Assembly (NCBI RefSeq): GCF_000725805.1
Contig: NZ_JOFT01000008.1
Location: 1 to 64,000, forward strand
Direction: 5' to 3'
From: Streptomyces xanthophaeus
GTDB lineage: Bacteria > Actinomycetota > Actinomycetes > Streptomycetales > Streptomycetaceae
DNA length: 64,000 nucleotides
Positions within the stretch are counted from its first letter, which is position 1; every line of letters starts with the position of its first letter. The notes beneath the pieces were generated by a model. It ran no database searches. It saw only the letters and a list, made by a program, of their open reading frames with translations, and was not told the origin of the DNA. A program made the position numbers and the translations under genes. This document shows positions 41,502 to 52,521 of the stretch, piece by piece.

Positions 41502-43655
41502 TCAGGAGCTGGTGAGGACGACGAGTCGCTGGGTCGCGCGGGTCATGGCGACGTAGCGGTCGACGGCCCCTTCGATGCCCTCGCCGAAGGTCTCCGGGTC
41601 GATGACGACGACCAGGTCGAATTCGAGTCCCTTCGACAGTTGTGGCGTCAGCGACCGCACGCGGGACGTCGCCCGGAACGTGGGATCGCCGATGACGCAG
41701 GCGATCCCGTCGGCGTGCTCGGCGAGCCACGCTTCGAGGATCGCGTCGCGATCCGCGACGGACCCGTGTGTCACGGGGACACCGCTGCTGCGGATGGAGG
41801 TCGGCACGTTGGCGTCCGGCAGCGCCGCGCGGATGACCAGCTCGGCTTCCGCCATGACCTCTTCCGGGGTGCGGTAGTTGATGCTCAGCGAGGCGACCTC
41901 GATCCGGTCGAGCCCGGCCCGCTCCAGCCGTTCCTGCCACGAATCCGTGAACCCGTGCCTGGCCTGGGCGCGGTCACCGACGATGGTGAAGCTCCGGGAC
42001 GGGCAGCGGAGCAGCAGCATCTGCCACTCGGCGTCGGTGAGTTCCTGGGCCTCGTCCACGATGACGTGCGCGAACGGGCCGGCCAGCAGGTCCGGTTCGG
42101 CGGTGGCCAGCGCGCTGTCGTCGATGAGCCTGTCCTGGAGGTCCCGTCCGTGCAGCATCCCCATCGCGCCTTCGCTCTCGTCGATCTGCATGTTCTGCAG
42201 CAGGCTGTCGATGGCGTCGGACCTGCGCGCCCGTTCCGCGGCGAGGGAGGCCTCGTTGCGGCGCGCCCGCACGGACGCCTCCGCGTCGCCGAGGCGTTGC
42301 CGTGCAGCGTCCAGGAGCGGCAGGTCGGACACCGTCCAGGCGTGGGCGTCCTTGCGCTGGAGCGCGCGGACCTCGTCGGGGCCGAGCCAGGGGGCGCACT
42401 TACGCAGGTAGGCGGGCACCGACCACAGGTCCGCGACGAGGTCGGCGGCGTCGAGCATCGGCCAGGCGCGGTTGAGGGTCCTGATCAGCTCGCGGTCCTG
42501 CAGCAGCGACGTGCGGAGCAGCTCGGGCGGGGCCTCGCTGTCGTCCTTGTCGATGAGGATCGTGAGCAGTTCCTCGCGGATCTGGTCGCGCGCCTCGTTG
42601 TGCGGAGTTCCCGGCTCCACCGCTTCGAACGCCGCCGCCCAGTCGGCGGCGCTCAGCCAGATGTCGGACCAGTGGCTGGAGACCGTCATGCCCTCGGTGG
42701 GCGGTTCCTCGTAGATCCTCACGGCAGGTTCGATGGCCTTGACCATGTCCGCGGACGCCTTCAGCAGGGCCACGCGCGGGTCGGTCTCGGTCCCTGCCCC
42801 GGCGCCTTCGGCGACGAGGTCGCGCAGGGTGCAGGTCTGGACGCCCTCCTCGCCGAGGCTGGGCAGGACATCGGCGACGTAGGCCAGGTAGGGCTGGTGC
42901 GGGCCGACGAACAGGACGCCGCCGCGCCGGTGGCCCAAGCGGGGTTCGGAGTAGAGGAGATGGGCGGCCCGGTGCAGGGCGACGACGGTCTTGCCCGTGC
43001 CCGGACCGCCGTCGACGACGAGGGCGCCGCGGGATCCGGCCCTGATGACGGCGTCCTGGTCGGCCTGGATCGTGGCGAGCACGTCGCGCATGCGGGCCGA
43101 CCGGTTGCCGCCCAGGCTGGCGATGAACGCGGACTGGTCGTCGAGGGCGGCGTGCCCTTCGAGGCCGTCGGCGGTGAACACCTCGTCCCAGTAGTCGCCG
43201 ATCCGGCCGCGGTTCCAGCGGTACCTGCGGCGGCTGGCCAGACCCATCGGGTTGGCATGGGTCGCCGCGAAGAACGGCTCGGCCGCGGGGGAACGCCAGT
43301 CGACCAGGACGCGGCGCCCCTCGCTGCCGGTGAGGCCGAGACGGCCGACGTACACGGGCTCGGTGTCGTCCGCGCGGACGAAGTGGCCCAGGCACAGGTC
43401 CAGCCCGAATCGGCGCAGGGTGCGCAGGCGTGCGGTCAGGCGGTGGATCTCCGCGTCGCGGTCCATGGCCTCCCGGCCCTTGCCACCGGGCGCCCTGCGT
43501 GCGGCCTCACGGCTGTCGGACACCTCGGCGATGGCCTGTTCGAGGCTCTGCGCGATGGCAGCGAAGTGCCGTTCGTCGCCGCCGATCAGTGCCGGGGCGG
43601 CCTTGGGGGAAAGGTGCTCGGGAAGGTCGAACGCGCTGGTGGTCAGGGGGGTCAT
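41502..43655 (-). CDS. helR: HelR, RNA polymerase-associated rifamycin-resistance helicase-like protein
   Basis: HelD/UvrD-like motor protein of 717 residues. Walker A is DGGPGTGKTVVALHRAAHL near residue 210, Walker B is VIVDEAQELTDAEW, GDRAQARHG is motif III, and YVAMTRATQRLVVL is motif VI. The N-terminal coiled coil (residues about 20-80) inserts into RNA polymerase in HelD proteins. HelR of Streptomyces displaces rifamycins from RNA polymerase. Identification rests on the FDLPEHLSPKAAPALIG N-terminus and a perfect RAE 90 nt upstream. ATG 43655 has GGAG 8 nt before it; ATG 43682 is also open. Confidence 0.9.
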   Translation of the reverse strand: MTPLTTSAFDLPEHLSPKAAPALIGGDERHFAAIAQSLEQAIAEVSDSREAARRAPGGKGREAMDRDAEIHRLTARLRTLRRFGLDLCLGHFVRADDTEPVYVGRLGLTGSEGRRVLVDWRSPAAEPFFAATHANPMGLASRRRYRWNRGRIGDYWDEVFTADGLEGHAALDDQSAFIASLGGNRSARMRDVLATIQADQDAVIRAGSRGALVVDGGPGTGKTVVALHRAAHLLYSEPRLGHRRGGVLFVGPHQPYLAYVADVLPSLGEEGVQTCTLRDLVAEGAGAGTETDPRVALLKASADMVKAIEPAVRIYEEPPTEGMTVSSHWSDIWLSAADWAAAFEAVEPGTPHNEARDQIREELLTILIDKDDSEAPPELLRTSLLQDRELIRTLNRAWPMLDAADLVADLWSVPAYLRKCAPWLGPDEVRALQRKDAHAWTVSDLPLLDAARQRLGDAEASVRARRNEASLAAERARRSDAIDSLLQNMQIDESEGAMGMLHGRDLQDRLIDDSALATAEPDLLAGPFAHVIVDEAQELTDAEWQMLLLRCPSRSFTIVGDRAQARHGFTDSWQERLERAGLDRIEVASLSINYRTPEEVMAEAELVIRAALPDANVPTSIRSSGVPVTHGSVADRDAILEAWLAEHADGIACVIGDPTFRATSRVRSLTPQLSKGLEFDLVVVIDPETFGEGIEGAVDRYVAMTRATQRLVVLTSS

Positions 43656-43745
43656 GGCATCGGCTCCGGTCCACGCATGCACTTCGTGAATCTCCCGTTT
43701 TTTCTGCGGCTGCTGGCTTGAGTCGGCGATTCTGCCCGAGCACCA

Positions 43746-43764
43746 GGGCCTTGCCGCAAGCCCC
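43746..43764 (-). promoter_or_regulatory. Rifamycin-associated element (RAE) of helR
   Basis: On the minus strand the sequence is GGGGCTTGCGGCAAGGCCC, the 19-bp inverted-repeat element known upstream of rifamycin-inactivating genes in actinomycetes. It lies just downstream of TATAGC (43772-43777), over the expected transcription start. Confidence 0.93.
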
Positions 43765-43801
43765 CCTGTGCGCTATAAGTTGAGAGTGGCAAGGAGTGGG
43801 T
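43746..43801 (-). repeat. 56-bp block repeated inverted at 47032-47087
   Basis: The RAE plus 37 bp upstream (promoter segment) is identical, except one C/T change, to the block in front of rox at 47032-47087. Such a long match means a recent duplication or strong constraint on the whole promoter. Confidence 0.9.
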
Positions 43802-43852
43802 CGTCCTCCTTGTGTCCCTCGTCCGCATCGGACGGACCAGCTCCCACCCGCT

Positions 43853-44320
43853 TCATCCCAGTCGACGGCCTGCCGCATTGCGGACGCGGCGGGTCCGGCC
43901 GCGTTCCGCCAGCAGGCCGAGGGCCTCGGGCGAGGTCACTATCTGTGTGGTGGCGGCCATGCGCTGGAACCAGTCGGATGCGCCGGTGAGTTCCTCGGCG
44001 GACCAGGCCCCGTCCAGGGCCACGGTGCGCAGCAGGGTCCACTCGCGCAGGCGGCGGGTGAGGAAGCGGCGTTCCGCGATCACCTCCGACACGACCCGGG
44101 CCCACGGGTCGAAGCCGGGTCCGGTCAGCAGGTCGGCGGCCCGGCGGTCCAGATGGAGGCCGACCGCGCTCTCCGCCATGACCTCGTCCTCGTCGCGCAG
44201 GACGGCGGCGAGCAGACCCGCCTCGTCCGCCTCGGCGACGGCTTCCAAGGCCTGCCGGTACCGGGCGAAGCGCAGGTGCTCGGGCGGTTCCTCGTCCGTC
44301 GGCTCGGCCACTTCCTTCAT
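43853..44320 (-). CDS. Hypothetical protein
   Basis: Soluble protein of 155 residues, not recognised. It is acidic in the N-terminal half and basic at the C-terminus (ERGRTRRVRNAAGRR), with no membrane segments. AGGGGGA lies just before the ATG. It is upstream of helR on the same strand with the RAE between, so it is probably a separate transcription unit. Confidence 0.65.
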   Translation of the reverse strand: MKEVAEPTDEEPPEHLRFARYRQALEAVAEADEAGLLAAVLRDEDEVMAESAVGLHLDRRAADLLTGPGFDPWARVVSEVIAERRFLTRRLREWTLLRTVALDGAWSAEELTGASDWFQRMAATTQIVTSPEALGLLAERGRTRRVRNAAGRRLG

Positions 44321-44332
44321 TCCCCCTGCTTG

Positions 44333-44380
44333 CAGCCCTGTTCCCAGCCTTGTTCACAGCCTTGTTCACAGCCTTCTTGG
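44333..44380. repeat. 12-bp tandem repeats
   Basis: Four 12-bp units (CAGCCTTGTTCA type, two exact and two variant) lie in the leader of the hypothetical gene. They are noncoding as far as can be seen. Confidence 0.75.
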
Positions 44381-44561
44381 CACCCCCGCCGCGCCGGATC
44401 CGCCACGGCGCCCGGCCAGTAGACCACGGGCGCGGCGCGCACGGTCGGCCTCGCACACGGACGGCCCTGATGGTGACGGTCCATCAACAAGGCCGCGCCG
44501 ACGATTCGTCCGTGCCTTAATCACTGGCCCCGCTGCCTGCCCGGCGCAGACCATCCCGGAC

Positions 44562-45470
44562 ATGAACTCACAGACGATCACAGCAGCGGCAGCGGGCACA
44601 TGGCAGCTCGGCGACCTCACCGTCAACCGGCTCGGTTTCGGCGCGATGCGACTGCCGCAGAACGGCGAGGCGCTCACCGCCGACGCCGTTCCCCGCGACC
44701 GCAGTCAGGCGATCGGCGTGCTGCGCCGGGCCGTGGACCTCGGGGTGGACCACATCGACACCGCCGCGTTCTACTTCTCGCCGCTGCGCTCGGCGAACGA
44801 GCTGATCAGCCGTGCACTGGGCCCCCGCCTGGACGATCTCGTGATCACCACCAAGGTGGGGCCGGGCCGCGACCCGTCCGGCGACTGGCTGCCGCACGCC
44901 GGTCCCGGACAGTTGCGCGGCCAGGTGGAGGAGAACCTGCGCCAGCTCGGCCGGGACCACCTCGACGTGGTGAACCTGCGCATCGTCGGCGCCGACTCGA
45001 TCGCCGAGCGCTTCGGCGCCCTCGCCGAGCTCCGCCGGGCCGGTCTCATCCGCCACCTGGGGCTGTCGAACATCCAGCCCCACCACCTGGCCGAGGCCCA
45101 GGCCATCGCACCCGTGGTCTGCGTGCAGAACATGTACGGGATCGGCGTGCGACCCGAGTACGACGCGTTCGTCCGCTCCTGCGGCGAACAGGGGATCGCG
45201 TTCGTGCCGTTCTACTCCATCGCCGGTACCGGGCGCCAGGCGGGCGCGAGCGGCGTCGACCGTCCTGAGCTCCTGGCCGTCGCACGGGCGCACGGGGCGA
45301 GTGCGGCGCAGGTGCGGCTGGCCTGGACGCTGCACCGGGGGCCGCACGTGCTGGCCATCCCGGGCACCGGCGATCCGGACCACCTGGAGGCCAACGTGGC
45401 CGCCGGCGCCCTGCGCCTGTCCGCGGACGAACTGGCCCTCCTGGACTCCCTCCACCGGGCCGGGAGGTGA
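44562..45470 (+). CDS. Aldo/keto reductase
   Basis: TIM-barrel oxidoreductase of 302 residues. The catalytic Asp and Tyr lie in GVDHIDTAAFYFSP, the Lys in LVITTKVG, and NADPH-binding residues near IPGTGDPDHLEAN. It is most like YajO/YhdN-type stress reductases. It lies inside the helR-rox interval but has no RAE of its own, and is convergent with the LCP gene (16-nt gap). Confidence 0.93.
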   Translation: MNSQTITAAAAGTWQLGDLTVNRLGFGAMRLPQNGEALTADAVPRDRSQAIGVLRRAVDLGVDHIDTAAFYFSPLRSANELISRALGPRLDDLVITTKVGPGRDPSGDWLPHAGPGQLRGQVEENLRQLGRDHLDVVNLRIVGADSIAERFGALAELRRAGLIRHLGLSNIQPHHLAEAQAIAPVVCVQNMYGIGVRPEYDAFVRSCGEQGIAFVPFYSIAGTGRQAGASGVDRPELLAVARAHGASAAQVRLAWTLHRGPHVLAIPGTGDPDHLEANVAAGALRLSADELALLDSLHRAGR

Positions 45471-45486
45471 AGGACGGCCCTCCCCG

Positions 45487-46893
45487 TCAGGGGCGGGGCG
45501 CGCCCGCGGCGGTGACGGACCCGGCCGGCCGGGGAGCGCCGGGGCAGCGGAGGGTGTCGGCGGTGACCGGGGCGCCTTCGGCCGTGTTGCGGTCGTACGT
45601 GACGGTCTTCACCACGACGGGTTGCGTACCGACGGCGACGTCGAAGGAGTTGTCCTGGCCCGGGACGGCCTGGAGGCGGGCGCCGGGCAGCGCGGCGGCG
45701 AGGGTGGCCGCGTCCGCCTCCAGACCGGCGGCGTAGCGGATGACCGGCGGCCCGTCGGGACGGACGGCCGGTGCGGACTGCGAGGTGTCGGTGACGAGGA
45801 AGCCGTTGCGCAGCAGTGCCGCGGCGGCGGCCGGCTCGTCCACGCGGACCCGGATCCGGGCGGGGTTCGTCCCGACCGGGGTCTCCGGCACGGGCTGGAT
45901 ACGGGTGTCGCCGGTGAGGGGGCGGTCGGCGCGCAGGGCGTCCCACAGTGCGGCGGAGCGCGCCTCGTCCCACACCAGTGTGGAACCCACTCCGGGTACC
46001 CGGTGGTCGAAGAGCCGGATGGGTACGGTGGCGAACTCTGTGCGTTCGGGCTTGAGACGGCCGAGCGCCCAGCCGATGCGGACCAGGTCGTCCAGGCCCG
46101 TCCGCTCGTCGGTGCGTACGGACTTCAGGAGGGTGCGGACGGTGCGGGCCGTGCTGATGGGGCCCGAGAGGGCACCCTCGGCACTGAGCCGGGCCAGCAG
46201 GTCGTTCACCAGGCGCTGCTGGCGGCGGACGCGGCCGAGGTCACCCGGCGGGTCCTGGTGCCGGGCCCGGGCGTAGCGCAGTGCCCCGTTGCCGTCCAGG
46301 CGGTGGACGCCGGCCCGGATGTCGAGGCCGGAACCGTCGTCCTGCATCCGCTTGTCCGTGCAGACGGTCGCGCCGCCGAGGTCGTCGACCGCCTGCTCGA
46401 AGCCGGTGAATCCGGTCTCGAGGTAGTGGTCGATGTGCAGGCCGGTGGCCTTCTCGACGGTGCGTACGGCCAAGGCTCCGGCGCCGATCTTGAAGGCGCC
46501 GTTGATCTTCCCGAAGGGGGCGGAACCCGGGGCCGCGGGCGGGGCTCCTGGCGGGCCCGCCGCGTCCGCGTACTGGACGTAGGAATCCCGGGGGATGGAG
46601 ACGATGCTCGCGCGGCGCTTGTTCTCGGACAGGTGCACGAGCATCATCACGTCGGTGCAGTTGCATCCCTCGCCGCCCACATGGAGGCGGCGCTTCTCCG
46701 CAGCCGACAGGCCCGCGCGGCTGTCGCTCCCGACGACCAGGATGTTCGTTCCCCGGCTGCCGTCCGGGGTGTCCCGTTCGGCGGAGACGGCCTGCGAGCT
46801 CGCGTAGGAGCCTCCGGCGAGGGTGGCCAGCAGCGTGAGGGCAACAGTGAGTCGACGCAACGCACATCTCCGCACTCGTAACAAATATGACAA
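45487..46893 (-). CDS. LytR-CpsA-Psr (LCP) cell-wall glycopolymer transferase
   Basis: Membrane-anchored protein of 468 residues that attaches teichoic-acid-like polymers to peptidoglycan. An N-terminal signal anchor (LTVALTLLATLAGGSYASS) is followed by the LCP domain (NILVVGSDSRAG, IVSIPRDSYV, INGAFKIGAGALAVRTVE, DLGGATVC, LDGNGALRYARARH). A C-terminal LytR_C-like domain starts near residue 340 (RIRVRVDEPAAAAALLRNGF). It is located between helR and rox. Confidence 0.95.
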   Translation of the reverse strand: MSYLLRVRRCALRRLTVALTLLATLAGGSYASSQAVSAERDTPDGSRGTNILVVGSDSRAGLSAAEKRRLHVGGEGCNCTDVMMLVHLSENKRRASIVSIPRDSYVQYADAAGPPGAPPAAPGSAPFGKINGAFKIGAGALAVRTVEKATGLHIDHYLETGFTGFEQAVDDLGGATVCTDKRMQDDGSGLDIRAGVHRLDGNGALRYARARHQDPPGDLGRVRRQQRLVNDLLARLSAEGALSGPISTARTVRTLLKSVRTDERTGLDDLVRIGWALGRLKPERTEFATVPIRLFDHRVPGVGSTLVWDEARSAALWDALRADRPLTGDTRIQPVPETPVGTNPARIRVRVDEPAAAAALLRNGFLVTDTSQSAPAVRPDGPPVIRYAAGLEADAATLAAALPGARLQAVPGQDNSFDVAVGTQPVVVKTVTYDRNTAEGAPVTADTLRCPGAPRPAGSVTAAGAPRP

Positions 46894-47031
46894 GTCGGGA
46901 CATTAGTTCGGCAGAGTGCGTGACGCGGCGCTACACGCCGGACAACGTGAGCGTGTCCCCGAAGTGGACGCCACCGCTCGGGGCGCGTCTGGCGGGGGGG
47001 GAGAGAGGAAACGACAAAGGCAAGGAGGTGA

Positions 47032-48570
<1,539 letters not shown>

Positions 48571-48582
48571 GCGCCGCAGCCG

Positions 48583-49555
48583 CTACGCGGCGCGCTTCGC
48601 CCCGCCCGCGCTGTCGGTGAGGGCGTCCACGAGCTGGTCGTGGTTCATCGAGGACCGACCGGGGACGTGGGCGGCCGCCGCCTTCTTGGAGAGCTCGGCC
48701 TTCGTCAGCGACCGGAGCGGGGCGGCTCGGGCGGCGGCGCGCTTCTTCGGTGCCGCCGCGGCCTCCTTCTTCGGCCGGGCCGTGGCGGCCGCCTTCTCCC
48801 GGGTGTCCTTGGGGCTGCGCGCCCGCTCGACGCTGGCGCGCAGCGCGTCCATGAGGTCGACCGCGCCGGTGGCCTTGGCGGGCGGCTCCGCCTTCTCGAC
48901 CGTCTCGCCGGCCTTCTTGGCGTCGATGAGGGCGGCGGCCTTCTCCTGGAAGGTGTCGTGGAAGGTCTGCGGCTCCCACTCCATGGCCAGGGCGCTGATC
49001 AGCCGCTCGGCCACCTTCATCTCCCGCGCGGAGTGCCGCGTGGTCCCGGGCAGCCCGGGGATCTCCTTGCGGGGGTCGCATATCTCGTCCGTCGGCCTTG
49101 AGTGCCACGAGGTACTCGCGGCCGCGCATCACGAAGGTGGCGACACCGGCCCGGTTGGCCTTGGCGAGGGCCTTCTGCAGCAGCGCGTAGAGCTTGCCCT
49201 ACCCCTTGCCCTTGGGGCCGAGGTAGTAGGTCTTGTCGAAGAAGATCGGGTCGACCTGGTCGAGGTCGACGAAGCCGGTGATCTCCAGGCTCTGCGAGCG
49301 GCCGGGGGCGATCTCGTCCAGTTCCTCCGGCTCGACCAGGACGTATTCACCGCCGGTGTCGAAGCCCTTGACGATGCCGCCGAGACCGATCTCCTCCCCC
49401 GTCCGCTCGTTCACGCGCCGGTTGCGGATCCGGTCCGAGGTGCCGCGCTGCAGCTGGTGGAAGTGGATCGTGTGACTGTCGGTGGCCGTGTACATCCCCA
49501 CCGGCAGGCTCACCAGGCCGAAGCTCAGGACTCCCGCCCACACCGGACGCGCCAT
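48583..49555 (-). pseudogene. ku: ku (non-homologous end-joining Ku), inactivated
   Basis: Remnant of a bacterial Ku gene. The frame starts well (ATG 49555, MARPVWAGVLSFGLVSLPVG) to YYLGPKGKG, where TAG replaces the conserved Tyr codon (stop ends at 49199). Reading through gives GKLYALLQKALAKANRAGVATFVMRG as expected, then about a dozen codons around the GVLALETM region are missing, with a change of frame near 49100. The last part (DPRKEIPGLPG..., then MKVAERLISALAMEWEPQTFHD and a Lys/Ala-rich tail) continues in the third frame to 48583. With a nonsense and a frameshifting deletion it cannot make intact Ku. Other ku genes may exist elsewhere. Confidence 0.88.
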
Positions 49556-49790
49556 GTCCTCATCGCCCTCGCATCACGGGCCCCGAGGTGTCGGCCGGGC
49601 CTGCCCGTGGGCGGTGGCCGGCCGGGGTGCGGCCCCGTCGCAGCCTGGTTGGCCGGACCGCACCCCGTACCGGGCTCCTACCCAGGCTCCTTCTTCGCAT
49701 GTGGGGACACATCACCTGCGGCCCACGGGGCAGGGGCCGGGTACGGACGACGGACGCGGCCCCGCGGGCCGCAGGACTCGGGAGGACACC

Positions 49791-50057
49791 ATGAACAAGG
49801 CGAAGCTCGCCTACCGGCCCCTCGGGCTGGCCCTCGGCACGGTCAGCGGCCTGGCCGCGGGGCTGCTGTTCAAGGAGGTCTGGAAGGTCGTCGGCGACGA
49901 GGGCGACGCTCCCGACGCCATGGACGAGGAGCGCTCGTGGCGGGAGATCCTCCTCGCCGCCGCGCTGCAGGGCGCGGTGTTCGCCCTGGTCAAGGCGGCC
50001 GTGGACCGGGCGGGCGCCACGGGCGTGCGGCGGCTGACGGGCACCTGGCCCGCCTGA
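49791..50057 (+). CDS. DUF4235 family protein
   Basis: Small protein of 88 residues with the typical DUF4235 layout: a hydrophobic N-terminal segment (LGLALGTVSGLAAGLLFKEVWK) followed by SWREILLAAALQGAVFALVKAAVDR. GGAGGACACC precedes the ATG. The function of the family is unknown; it is probably membrane-associated. Confidence 0.85.
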   Translation: MNKAKLAYRPLGLALGTVSGLAAGLLFKEVWKVVGDEGDAPDAMDEERSWREILLAAALQGAVFALVKAAVDRAGATGVRRLTGTWPA

Positions 50058-50168
50058 CCTGCCGCACAGGCGGGGCCGGGTCCTCAAGGCAGCTCAACCG
50101 GCGGCGGCCCGGCGCCCCTATGGATGGGGGACGTACGCCCCCGCCCGCACGGACCTCTGAGGTGTGAC

Positions 50169-50681
50169 ATGCCGGACCCGGACCCCCAAACCGACACCGA
50201 CCCCGTTCCCTTCTCCGACGCCCTGGACAGCCCGATGTACGTGGTCACGGCCGCGTCGGGCGGGAGACGGGCCGGCTGCCTGGTCGGGTTCGCCTCGCAG
50301 TGCTCGATCGAACCGCCGCGCTTCGTCGTCTGGCTGTCCACGGCCAACCGGACCTACCGGGTCGCGAAGGACGCCGACCACCTCGCGGTGCACGTCCTGC
50401 ACCGGGACCAGCGAGCGCTGGCCGAGCTCTTCGGCGGCAGCACCGGCGACGAGGTGGACAAGTTCGCCGGACTCGGATGGCGGCCGGGGGCGGGCGGCGC
50501 CCCCGTCTTGTCCGAGGTCCGCGCCTGGTTCACCGGCCGCATCGAGGACACCGTCCCGGGCGGTGACCACGTGGGTTTCCTGCTCTCGCCGGCCGAGCAG
50601 TCCGCGCCGCAAGACGCTCCGGCCGCTCCTGCGCTCCGGTACGCCGACGTCCGCGACCTGGAGGCCGGTCATCCTGCGTAG
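50169..50681 (+). CDS. Flavin reductase-like (FMN-binding split barrel) protein
   Basis: Protein of 170 residues. PMYVVTAASGGRRAGCLVGFASQCSIEPPRF (core TAASGGRRAGCLVGFASQ) and LSTANRTYRVAKDADHLAVHVL are typical of the flavin reductase domain. It probably binds FMN/FAD and reduces it with NAD(P)H, though redox partners are unknown. The following b561 gene overlaps its end. Confidence 0.88.
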   Translation: MPDPDPQTDTDPVPFSDALDSPMYVVTAASGGRRAGCLVGFASQCSIEPPRFVVWLSTANRTYRVAKDADHLAVHVLHRDQRALAELFGGSTGDEVDKFAGLGWRPGAGGAPVLSEVRAWFTGRIEDTVPGGDHVGFLLSPAEQSAPQDAPAAPALRYADVRDLEAGHPA

Positions 50682-51209
50682 CGGCGAGCACGGCTACGGG
50701 AAGGTCGCCAAGGCGCTGCACTGGAAGGTGTCCCTCCTGCTCCTCGGCCAGTTCACCGTCGGATACCGGCTGGCGGCGACGGCGGGCACGGGCGCGGACG
50801 CGGACGGGGCGGGGAGTCCGGGCGGGGGCGCGGGCGGGGCGGCGAGGACCGGTTCGAGCTGTTCGGCGACGACCGCCTGCTCACGGCGCACGTGCTGCTG
50901 GGGCTGACGGTCCTCGTGCCGGCGGTGTTCCGGCTGGCCTGGCGGCGGGCCACCGGCCTGCCGCCCTGGGCCCCGTGCCCGTCCCCGCGCGAGCGCAGGC
51001 CGGCCCACTGGACCGAAGCCTGCCTGTACGTCCTGCTGTTCGCGATGCCGCTCACCGGGCTGTGGCTGCCCGTCGTCGGTGACGACGACGCGCCGGCCCC
51101 GCACGTCGCTGCGCACCTGGCCTTCTCCGTCGCCCTCGCCGTCCATCTCGGGCTGGTACGGAAGCACACGGTGGTCCGCCGCGACGGTCTGCTGCGGCGG
51201 ATGCTCTGA
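50674..51209 (+). pseudogene. Cytochrome b561-like, frameshifted
   Basis: Two halves of a small heme-b membrane protein lie in different frames. The first has ALHWKVSLLLLGQFTVGYRLAAT, then a Gly-rich stretch. The second has FELFGDDRLLTAHVLLGLTVLVPAVFRLAW, HWTEACLYVLLFAMPLTG and HLAFSVALAVHLG, with the His residues expected as heme ligands. The shift lies in the G/C-run at about 50805-50850. No ATG/GTG is near the beginning; CTG 50674 or an upstream frame would be needed. It may be a true frameshift or an indel error in the G-run. Confidence 0.6.
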
Positions 51210-51219
51210 GACCAGCGGG

Positions 51220-51822
51220 TCAGGCCTCCCGGGCTGCCCGGGCCGCCCCGCGCACGTGCTCGGGGTACCAGGCGGTGAACTTCACCGCCAGCACGAGCAG
51301 GACGACCGGGATGACCCAATTGAGCCAGTCCGCCTGGCGCTCCGACTCCACGGCCACCAGGCCGAGCACCGCGATGACCACGAACACCGCTCCCCACACG
51401 GCCGTCAGCACGCGGTTCGTCCGGCGGAACAGCGGCGAGCCCCAGACCTCGCGGGGCACCGCCTCACGGGCGTACTGCTCGGTGAAGGGGGTGAACGCCA
51501 GGGACCCCAGGGCCACCACCGCGATCACCGTGCTCGACAGGGTCTGGGCGTACGTCTCCAGCCAGAGCAGGTCCTCGCGGTCGAGCAACAGACCCAGGAC
51601 CGAGAGGACGGCGAAGAACACCAGCCCGGTGACCTGGAGCAGCTTGACGCTCCCCCGCCGCAGGTCGGGCAGGTACAGCACCAGCGAGGCGACCAGCGCG
51701 GTGAGCGCGGCCAGCTTCCAGGTACTGGGGCCCGCCACCACGTCGAAGATGATCCACGGCACGAAGCCCATGAAGATGCCGGTGCGGCGGGTGTTCCCGT
51801 CCTCGGCGCGGTCCCCAGCCAT
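51220..51822 (-). CDS. Integral membrane hypothetical protein
   Basis: Protein of 200 residues with five or six hydrophobic helices (IFMGFVPWIIFDVVAG, LAALTALVASLVLYL, TGLVFFAVLSVLGLLL, STVIAVVALGSLAF, WGAVFVVIAVLGLVAV, WVIPVVLLVLAVKFTAW). AGGAGG is well placed before ATG 51822. It resembles unassigned Streptomyces membrane proteins; no function is inferred. Confidence 0.82.
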   Translation of the reverse strand: MAGDRAEDGNTRRTGIFMGFVPWIIFDVVAGPSTWKLAALTALVASLVLYLPDLRRGSVKLLQVTGLVFFAVLSVLGLLLDREDLLWLETYAQTLSSTVIAVVALGSLAFTPFTEQYAREAVPREVWGSPLFRRTNRVLTAVWGAVFVVIAVLGLVAVESERQADWLNWVIPVVLLVLAVKFTAWYPEHVRGAARAAREA

Positions 51823-51988
51823 CGGGCCTCCTGAGCGGTACGGGGCGAAAACGGAGCGGAATGGAGCGGTCACCGCGGTCGCCTGGCCGGCACCCGCCTC
51901 GGTCCCATCCTGCGAGCGCCCGCGTGACCCCGCATTCCGGGCGGTACGGTCGCGCGGCGGCGCACCGGGCCGGAGGATGGGAAGGGTG

Positions 51989-52402
51989 ATGACGGTCCTG
52001 CTGGTCGGCGTACCCGAGGGCGAGGCACTGGAACGGCTTCGTTCGGGCATCCAGCGCAACCCTCACTTCCGGGTCGTCTCGCACGCCCAGGACCCCGTCG
52101 TCGCCCTGGCGCACGCGCGCGTCCTGCTGCCGGACATCACCGTCCTGTCCCTCCCCCCGGGCTCCGAGAGCCTCGACGCCGTTCCGGACGCCCTCGGCGT
52201 CTTCCACGGCGTGCGCGCCCTCGATCCCCCGAGCGGGGTCGTCCTGCGGACGGCTGCCGCCGCCGTGCCGCGGGCGATGTCCGGGCTCACCGTCGAGGGG
52301 GCCGTGCACGTCGTGCGCGAGGGGGACGCGGAAGGGCTGATGCGCGCCCTGCGTACGATCGGCCGGCGCCGCGCCAGCTGCGACCCCGACGGGATGCGCT
52401 GA
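51989..52402 (+). CDS. Small receiver-like hypothetical protein
   Basis: Protein of 137 residues. The alternation of beta strands and helices (TVLLVGVPEGEALERLRSGI, PDITVLSL, GVVLRTAAAA, EGAVHVV) resembles a response-regulator receiver without a DNA-binding domain. The phospho-Asp equivalent may be in LLPDITVLSL, but the acidic pocket is not clear. GGAGG and GAAGGG precede the ATG. It might be a degenerate receiver. Confidence 0.55.
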   Translation: MTVLLVGVPEGEALERLRSGIQRNPHFRVVSHAQDPVVALAHARVLLPDITVLSLPPGSESLDAVPDALGVFHGVRALDPPSGVVLRTAAAAVPRAMSGLTVEGAVHVVREGDAEGLMRALRTIGRRRASCDPDGMR

Positions 52403-52419
52403 CCGGTACCGCTACGGCT

Positions 52420-52500
52420 GGTGCCGACGGGGCGGCGGGTGCGGACAGGGCAGCGGGTGCGGACGGGGCGGCTGGTGCGGACGGGGCGGCTGGTGCGGAC
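52420..52500. repeat. 18-bp tandem repeats
   Basis: Four and a half units of GGTGCGGACGGGGCGGCT type (two exact) lie in the noncoding gap between two convergent genes. Confidence 0.85.
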
Positions 52501-52521
52501 GTCCGCCCCCGCCGGGAGCCG

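Noticed and set aside
43746..43764. Palindrome as a transcription terminator
   Set aside because: It matches the RAE exactly and lies upstream of helR with a −10-like box; a regulatory element fits better.
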